From: Melanopsichium pennsylvanicum
Lineage: Eukaryota > Basidiomycota > Ustilaginomycetes > Ustilaginales
Assembly (NCBI GenBank): GCA_900208305.1
Contig: OAPG01000053.1
Location: 1 to 21,219 of the forward strand
Direction: 5' to 3'
DNA length: 21,219 nt
Shown here one piece after another: positions 15,601 to 21,219 of this stretch (position 1 is its first letter; every line of letters starts with the position of its first letter). The position numbers and the translations under genes were made by a program. A model generated the notes under the pieces. The model saw only the letters and a program-made list of their open reading frames with translations. It was not told the DNA's origin and did no database searches.

Positions 15601-18600
15601 GTCTTTACTTTAGATGTCCGACTGTACATTAAGCACCATTTCAGGCACCCACAAGTACCCAGTCTGTAGCGATCGTGTATACAACCGACGGTCTTGAAAG
15701 GTGATAACTTCCGTTGACCGTTTTCACTCGCATTGCCAAAGATAATATTATAATTACTATCTCCAATACCCCCGTCGAGGTATTCTATCATTATTAACCC
15801 TATTCTCTATACAGATTAAAAAGGGGAAAACAATAGGACTATAAATGTATTTTTATATTAAACTTTGCAGTATATTAATATAACTAATTATTCAATAGTA
15901 TCTTTAGTTGTTTTTAACAAGAAATTTATTCTAATAACACCGGCCCCATTTAGAGCACGTTGAATAGTCTTTTCAGCACATGAAATCGCAATACTTGCTT
16001 CCTTAATGCTTATAAAATGAATAGGATTAGAACCATCAAGATTTATAATAGTAACAGGTCGCATATTAGTGGAACATTTCATTCGTGATTCAATAGACAT
16101 AGGTTATCGAAGTAGTGCTGCTTTACGAATAAGTTCACGTGTTTCTTGAGAAAGTGTTTTTCCTTTGTTAATATTTCCAACTCGTTCTCGTCGTTCTTCA
16201 GAATAATTATCACGCATTTTAGCTAGAGACTCTTCGGAATGTTTCCATCCGCGCGCAGCGCCTATTACTAGCAAGAGGTGCAATATTGTATTGTGGTTTC
16301 AGAGTCTGTAGATAATAATCTTCTCGATTAAGAAGAAGTGTACTATCCATTTTATTTTCTTGTGGTACAATTTCTAGTACTAGAAATGCAAATTGAGATA
16401 GTCCATATTTGTTTACAGCATTAGCAACTCGTTTATTTCCTGTAAAAGAGAATAGATGCTTATGGAAACGCATATAAAGATTACCTGTAACAGCACTACC
16501 TACATAATATTCCCCTGTTACTAGATTAATAATCATATAAATACCTGAGAAAGATTTAAGAGATTGATAAGCAATCTTTTTTGTATCAGGATTAGTAAGA
16601 TTTTCAAATAGAAGGCGCTATGCGCGGTTTAATATTCTGTTTATCAAGAATAGATTGTAGACGTGAACTAGGAATAAGAAGAGTAGGAATAGAAAGATAT
16701 TGAATATTAGTTATATCGATATTATAAAAACACATCCATTTTTGGCCAATAAAACCAAGGAAAGCAATAGCCATCATTAGAACTAGAATAATAACTCCAA
16801 TTGACCATAGTAGTGTTCGTGGTGATTTGTATGATCCATAGTATAGTCCTCGTCCAATGTGAAGATATACAAAGATAAAGAAAAAGGATGCTGTATTAGC
16901 GTGTAGGTATCGAATTAGCCATCCATAGTTAACATCTCGCATAATCAAAGAAAGATACTCACAGAAATTTGTGCGCTAGCTAATAAATCAAATATTTTTA
17001 TAAAATAATATTTACTTAGCTTTTGTTGTAAATTCATATCGTTCTTGATAGGATTTACCAGTATCAAGATATCGTGCTACAATTCGAGTTGTACCATTTA
17101 GCCCAACACTAGCGGCAGCTTCCGCATTACTCGTAAAAAGACTACCTTTTACTAGCACATTATAATCATAAACCCAAACATTTCGTGTTTTATAAGTTTT
17201 AGCAAAATTCAAATTCAAATTCAAATTCAAATTTTGTGATAGCTCTAGATGAGTCATTTTTGGAGTTAGTGTTACAGGTAGAGAAGTATCAAACAGTGCA
17301 ATATCAATATTAGGTGTATTAACTTATTTAATTGCTGTACTATATCATGATTATTAACAAAATAAGCAATAGCTACTGCTAGTTTACGTCCTTCTGTTAG
17401 ATAAATAAACCAAATTTATGTATATATAGTACAATACACCAATAATAAAATCAGTTCCTTTTCGTGTTTGGAATGGAAATTGAATAAGAAGATGTGCTAG
17501 AATATCATGAAGAGAATCAATATTATTATATTAAATAACTAGTACATTAGTATTTTTATTCTATTTTATTTTAGTGATACAGAAAATTGACTAAATTGAA
17601 ATTCAGTTGATAGTGAAATTATAAAATTTAGAGATTGAAGCTAGAACATGTGTATTTCGGACATTTTGTACAATTTTAAAGTAAGGAACTAACCAATAAA
17701 CAAAAATAGTGTTATTAGTGTATTTGGAATTAGTTCATAATTAATAGACTGTCGACCTGTATTCATATTTTAATACTGGTTTTTAGCCATGTTAGATCCG
17801 ATCCTATAAATACAGAACTTTTATTAATTACTAGCTTTTTAACTACTTTACAAAATATAGATAATCGAGATATTTTGTAGTTAGTAGCTTATATTGATCT
17901 AGAATAGGAAATAGTATATTAATAAAATCAGCAGTATTATTAATAACATATACAGCACTATTTTATTAATAATTACTTTACCTACACCTATAAACTCTTT
18001 AATTTTATAAAGAATTTCAATATCATCAATATGTAGGTTAATTCGGAACATAACACGTAGATACTTACGATCCATAAAAACTTAAAAATTTACGGGCGCA
18101 TCAATAAATCCAACTAGCCACTGTTTGAATTCTTCTTTAGTAAAAGTTTTAATCTCTTTTTATATAGTTAAAGCACGATACTTGACACGCTAAGCTGTGA
18201 GATCGTTGCCTTGGACTATATTATCTTTTATTATATCAACAATTTATTTTCTTTTTATTTTTAATAATCTAAGTTTATTTATAAATTAATAAAAGCCTCG
18301 CGTGTAGTCTCTGAGGATCCTACTTTCTTAAATTTAAGATTTGGTTTCCTGCTGATTGTCCCTTATGATCCTTTAGATTTTTACTTCTTTTTATAAATTA
18401 AGTACTATATGGCTTAATAGGCTTTCCAGCATATAGCGAAGTTTAATGAGCACATCAATAGGACTTTTAAAAAAGTATGCTCAACACTAATAAATGCTAG
18501 ATCAACTGATGGTGTATAATGCATAGCTAGAAATACTCCTGTAAGAATTTGGATTACTAGACAAGTTCCTAGTAGTGATCCAAAGTTCCACATGTAAGAA

Positions 18601-18676
18601 ATATCGAAGGTTGTGGACTATCAACTAGGTAACTATTAACTAGACCTAGAATAGGATGTGATTTAAGTAGTCGCAT
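12603..18676 (-). CDS. cob: Cytochrome b gene with four introns (right copy, 3' end cut)
   Basis: Exons 18477-18676, 16754-16945, 15450-15484, 14301-14361 and 12603-13008. Same structure as the left copy. Exon 1 lacks one A (about 18603) and exon 3 one C (about 15476), each a frameshift. Exon 5 lacks 15 bases that encode HEHGS, which includes the second haem-ligand histidine of that pair, lacks VFV near 12798, and misses 7 bases at its start. It ends inside the gene at GMPILD. As written it could not make a working protein. This is most simply explained by sequence error near the turn of a palindrome. Confidence 0.93.
13009..14300 (-). mobile_element. cob intron 4 (right copy), complete core
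   Basis: Mirror of the left intron 4 and 33 bases longer. It contains CGACTAATCGGTGAG, a normal-looking group I R element that is missing on the left. Confidence 0.88.
13396..14300 (-). CDS. LAGLIDADG maturase/endonuclease of cob intron 4 (right copy)
   Basis: Open from ATG 14227 ([10 protein letters not shown]...) through both motifs, [13 protein letters not shown] and [11 protein letters not shown], to about 13560. There a small indel (GGTATATATG against GGTAAATATATG on the left) shifts the frame. The C-terminal part ([16 protein letters not shown] ... KKFTRDSV) continues in another frame to TAA at 13396. A missing T near 14286 separates it from exon 4. Combining the arms suggests an intact protein of about 300 residues in the real genome. 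Confidence 0.85.
14362..15449 (-). mobile_element. cob intron 3 (right copy)
   Basis: Mirror of 9647-10754 with the same core blocks (CCGACTGTACATTAAGCA at about 14484, CCAGTCTGTAGCGATC at about 14554). Confidence 0.88.
14688..15449 (-). pseudogene. LAGLIDADG protein of cob intron 3 (right copy, frameshifted)
   Basis: Same protein as in the left arm. The segment from [15 protein letters not shown] (ATG 15322) through [16 protein letters not shown] is open. Losses near 14920-14940 (several bases of the NSFSYED part), near 14845 and at 14772 then break it. As the left copy is open throughout, these are probably sequence errors. Confidence 0.85.
16249..16262 (-). repeat. GC micro-cluster (mirror of 8831-8844)
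   Basis: Identical sequence in the other arm, which supports it being real and not a sequencing error. Confidence 0.78.
16614..16627 (-). repeat. GC micro-cluster (mirror of 8468-8481)
   Basis: Identical in the other arm. Confidence 0.75.
16946..18476 (-). mobile_element. cob intron 1 (right copy)
   Basis: Mirror of 6617-8150, with the core in 18160-18460 on the minus strand. Confidence 0.88.
17012..18167 (-). pseudogene. LAGLIDADG endonuclease of cob intron 1 (right copy), decayed
   Basis: Same remnants as the left copy, including DAPV in place of DADG and the TAA after it. The C-terminal part is open from ATG 17257 ([10 protein letters not shown]...) because the TTGAAT repeat keeps its phase here (LNLNLNLNF), while the left copy has lost a base or more in it. 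Confidence 0.85.
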
Positions 18677-19316
18677 TAACTTTTTTCTTTTTTTTACCTT
18701 TCATTTAATATAGTTAAAATATTTTTATCCTATTTTATTTATATTATGATAAGGATTTTTTCTATTCCATCTTATTGTTATTTACTTATCCTTTCTTTTA
18801 ATGTACTATATCTTACTAAGATATTCAATATTTTTAATTTAGAATAGATAAAGAAGTAGAACACTTCTATTAATTTCTATGAATTTTTATCCATACTGTT
18901 CTGTAAATATACACGACTCTATGGTATATTACTATTTCCACTAATTTTAGTCATTCTATTTTTTAGAATAGAATATTTTATAGCTCTTATATAAATTACT
19001 ATTTTTAAGGCTTATATCATTGATAAGATTCAATTATCTCAACACCTATATAAATCATTCAATTAAAAAACAAAATGAATTTCATTTTTTACACTTATAT
19101 AAAGTAAAATAATGATAATTATGTTAAGCATTTTTTTATTATTACAGTTCTGTTCAGTTCAGTTCTGTTCTTTTTCTTTTTTTATAGTTAAGTTAATAAG
19201 AGGCCGCGACTATATTTTATTTTCTTTTATTTTATTTTAAAATATTCGCCTACGGCTTTCTTTTTTATCCTTTTTTTTATTAGAAGAAATTTAAACAGGC
19301 TCCTTTAATTTGTATT
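18677..19316. other. cob-trnI spacer (mirror)
   Basis: Mirror of 5779-6415, no gene. A few base differences, e.g. near 18880 and 19104. Confidence 0.6.
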
Positions 19317-19387
19317 TTGTCCTAGAGGAATCGAACCTCTATAATGTCTTTATCGGAAACACATTCTAACCGTTGAATTAAGGACAA
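19317..19387 (-). tRNA. trnI(gau): tRNA-Ile (GAT), right copy
   Basis: Identical to the plus-strand copy at 5707-5777, with all stems kept. Confidence 0.95.
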
Positions 19388-19677
19388 TTTAAGTATTTTC
19401 TATTCTTATATAATAAAAGTATCTAGCACTATTATAAATATTCATTTTTCGTATTAGATGTCCTTTCCCGCGATTTATAGTTATAAAAATCTTTCCCGCA
19501 CCTATAAAATCTTCTATTTTTATTGGCGCATTTAACTAGTTAAATTTAGTTGACCGAACATTCGGCAAAAATATTCATATTCATATTCATATTCATATTC
19601 TATTTTTTATAGGCGCAATCACATATTTTAGTAGGGGGGACAAATATTCGATTCGATTCACCGTAGATTTCTCTATA
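19388..19677. other. trnI-cox3 spacer (mirror)
   Basis: Mirror of 5417-5706: GC-tipped hairpin 19498-19529, GAATAT repeat 19571-19600. No gene. Confidence 0.6.
19571..19600 (-). repeat. GAATAT microsatellite, 5 units (mirror)
   Basis: Five units, the same number as in the left arm. Confidence 0.95.
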
Positions 19678-20514
19678 TTAGCTTCCCCACCAGTATACTG
19701 AGATGAATAGGAATAGCCAAACAACATCAACAAAGTGCCAGTATAGGATTGATGCTTCAAATCCTAGGTGGTGGTGGTCTGTTAGATGGTAACTTAGCAT
19801 TCGGAAGAATGCTACTGCGATAAAGGCAGTACCAATAATTACATGTACACCATGGAATCCAGTTGAAAAGAAGAATGTTGATCCAAATACACCATCAGCA
19901 ATTGTAAATCCAGCATTTACATACTCGATACCTTGACAGATTGTAAATAGAACAGCAAAGATTAGTGTCATTAGTGTTCCTAGGATAGCACCTCGTCGGT
20001 TACCTTCAATTACAGAGTGGTGTGCATATGTAACAGTAGCTCCTGATGATAGTAGTAGAATAGTATTTAGTAGTGGTAGCTCGAATGCATTAATTGTAGC
20101 GATACCAACTGGTGGCCATTGAGCTCCTAGTTCTACTGTTGGTGATAGACTTGAGTGGAAGAATGCCCAGAACACTGAGATAAAGAAGAATACCTCTGAG
20201 ATAATAAATAGAGCAACACCCATAGTAATTCCTTTTTGTACTAGGATTGTATGATCTCCAAGGAATGTTCCTTCTGCTACTACATCTCGGAACCATAGAG
20301 TCATAGCTGCAACTGTTGTTGCTAGCCCGATTCCAACTAGTAGAGCTCCTGAACCTCCAAGAGGGTTAGCGTAACCGTTAAAGTACATTACTGCTGCTGA
20401 AGTTGGAATTAGAAGTCCAAATGATGTTAGTAGTGGCCATGGACTAGGTGTAACTAGATGGAATGGCTGAAATTGAAATTGTGTTCGTGATAGTGTTGTG
20501 TTTTGTGTGTTCAT
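19678..20514 (-). CDS. cox3: Cytochrome c oxidase subunit III (right copy, intact)
   Basis: A complete 278-codon frame from ATG 20514-20512 to TAA at 19678, a little over the usual Cox3 length. The N-terminus is polar (MNTQNTTLSRTQFQFQ) before PFHLVTPSPWP. Conserved Cox3 blocks include WFRDVVAEGTFLGDHT, ISEVFFFISVFWAFFHSSL, GAQWPPVG, HHSVIEGNRRGA, GIEYVNAGFTIADGVFGS and FHGVHVIIGT. By my reading it uses only CTA and CTT for leucine, CGA for arginine and TGG for tryptophan, and has no ATA. It is the best reference for the frameshifted left copy. Confidence 0.98.
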   Translation of the reverse strand: MNTQNTTLSRTQFQFQPFHLVTPSPWPLLTSFGLLIPTSAAVMYFNGYANPLGGSGALLVGIGLATTVAAMTLWFRDVVAEGTFLGDHTILVQKGITMGVALFIISEVFFFISVFWAFFHSSLSPTVELGAQWPPVGIATINAFELPLLNTILLLSSGATVTYAHHSVIEGNRRGAILGTLMTLIFAVLFTICQGIEYVNAGFTIADGVFGSTFFFSTGFHGVHVIIGTAFIAVAFFRMLSYHLTDHHHLGFEASILYWHFVDVVWLFLFISVYWWGS

Positions 20515-21219
20515 TGTTAATTTGTATATATTATAAAAGGATGTTAATTTTGCGCTTGCGCGCGGTCATATTATTTATAATCTTTATATTCCTTTTTGAT
20601 TACAGCGTTAATGCTCTCATTACCTATTTTATAGGCCCGGCCGATTAAATAGGATTTATAAGTAATACGCCCTATAAAAATCATAGATTTTTATTGTGCG
20701 ATATATTTTCTACATATATAAATCTATATAGGTTATATATCTATATTAAAAGAATTCTTTTTCATATATCAATAATATACCTTTAAATTACTATATAATA
20801 TATATAGACTATACATATTATATTTATAGACGCAACGTACTAAAGTTAGTAATTCAATGAAAATTTCTTATGTATATATTAAATGTTTACTTCAAACAAT
20901 TTAATAATTACAATATTACATCGTTATAAAATTGTATTTACATTTTTCGCATACCTTATAAATTTTATCTGTTGACGCTTGTTTAATTGAAATTGAATAG
21001 GCCATAGTATTTGTATTATTCAAAATCTAGTAAGATTAGTAAGAGTATATATACAAATAGAGGACACTACTATAATATCAGATTTTTATAACTGCAGCAC
21101 ACCTACTTTCTTCAGATATAAAAAAACTTTTTCTTTTTCGAACGCATTTTAAAGGACCGGTACTATTACAATACTAATTATATATATAATATTTATATAT
21201 ATAAAATGAAATTAATTAT
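20515..21219. other. AT-rich region upstream of cox3 (mirror)
   Basis: Mirror of about 3878-4580, with the GC cluster 20551-20565, the GC-tipped box near 20622-20642 and the 29-codon frame (minus, near 20913-21003). Ends inside AT palindromes at the window edge. Confidence 0.55.
20551..20565 (+). repeat. GC cluster (mirror of 4530-4544)
   Basis: TGCGCTTGCGCGCGG, 37 bases beyond the cox3 start codon. Confidence 0.85.

Larger units (their letters stand above)
15485..16753 (-). mobile_element. cob intron 2 (right copy)
   Basis: Mirror of 8343-9610. The core on the minus strand includes CCAGTCTGTAGCGATC at about 15659. Confidence 0.88.
15904..16753 (-). pseudogene. GIY-YIG endonuclease of cob intron 2 (right copy)
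   Basis: Better preserved than the left copy. [13 protein letters not shown] follows exon 2, the GIY-YIG part [16 protein letters not shown] is open from 16536, and [17 protein letters not shown] has no left-type G loss. The two GC clusters (16614-16627 and 16249-16262) and the TAA between ALLR and PMSIESR remain, so these breaks are shared by both arms. A missing A near 15935 shifts the last residues. Confidence 0.85.
12603..21219. repeat. Giant inverted repeat, right arm
   Basis: Reverse complement of 3878-12503, cut by the window end. It carries cob, trnI and cox3 on the minus strand. Block differences from the left arm are 15 bases missing near 12904, 9 near 12798, 7 near 13002, and 24 extra at about 13123-13148. 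Many single-base indels also occur. Confidence 0.97.

Noticed and set aside
4581..20514. cox3 and cob pairs as diverged paralogues
   Set aside because: Spacers, introns and tRNA match as well as exons, and differences are mostly indels, so this is one inverted duplication or artefact, not old paralogy.
20463..20648. Plus-strand hydrophobic frame crossing the cox3 start
   Set aside because: Antisense to cox3 and its leader; no counterpart reading with support.

Overview
This is yeast-type fungal mitochondrial DNA, most likely from a budding yeast outside the Saccharomycetaceae. The window is strongly AT-rich. It carries mitochondrial tRNA genes (Ala, Phe, Tyr, Ser, Ile), cox3 (cytochrome c oxidase subunit III) and cob (cytochrome b) split by four group I introns with homing-endonuclease or maturase reading frames. 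CTN reads as leucine in conserved proteins, unlike Saccharomyces. I cannot name the species.

Layout. 1-2068: broken reading frames for unrecognised membrane-like proteins, a hexanucleotide microsatellite and AT-rich spacer. 2069-3475: trnA(TGC), trnF(GAA), trnY(GTA) on plus and trnS(TGA) on minus, separated by AT-rich spacers with GC clusters. About 3878-12503: left arm of a very large inverted repeat, holding spacer, cox3 (4581-5416), trnI(GAT) (5707-5777) and cob (from 6416). 12504-12602: a 99-base unpaired centre that is still cob coding sequence. 12603-21219: right arm, the reverse complement of the left, cut by the window end. Only 3878 onwards is duplicated inside this window.

In cob, exons 1-5 (67, 64 and 12 codons, then 61 nt, then the rest) reconstitute a normal cytochrome b with all four haem-ligand histidines. 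Intron 1 has its ribozyme core first and a decayed LAGLIDADG frame after it. Intron 2 has a GIY-YIG plus NUMOD-type frame broken by two GC micro-clusters. Intron 3 has a LAGLIDADG frame that is open in the left arm. Intron 4 has a maturase-like LAGLIDADG frame fused to the upstream exon. Both cob copies lose their C-terminus at the palindrome centre.

The two arms are nearly identical but differ by many small indels and a few 7-24 nt blocks. Each arm breaks genes that the other keeps intact. This suggests an uncorrected long-read assembly, and the palindrome may be a fold-back artefact. A real palindromic or inverted-duplication mitochondrial genome is the alternative. Lesions present in both arms (GC clusters and stop codons in intron frames) are more likely to be real biology.
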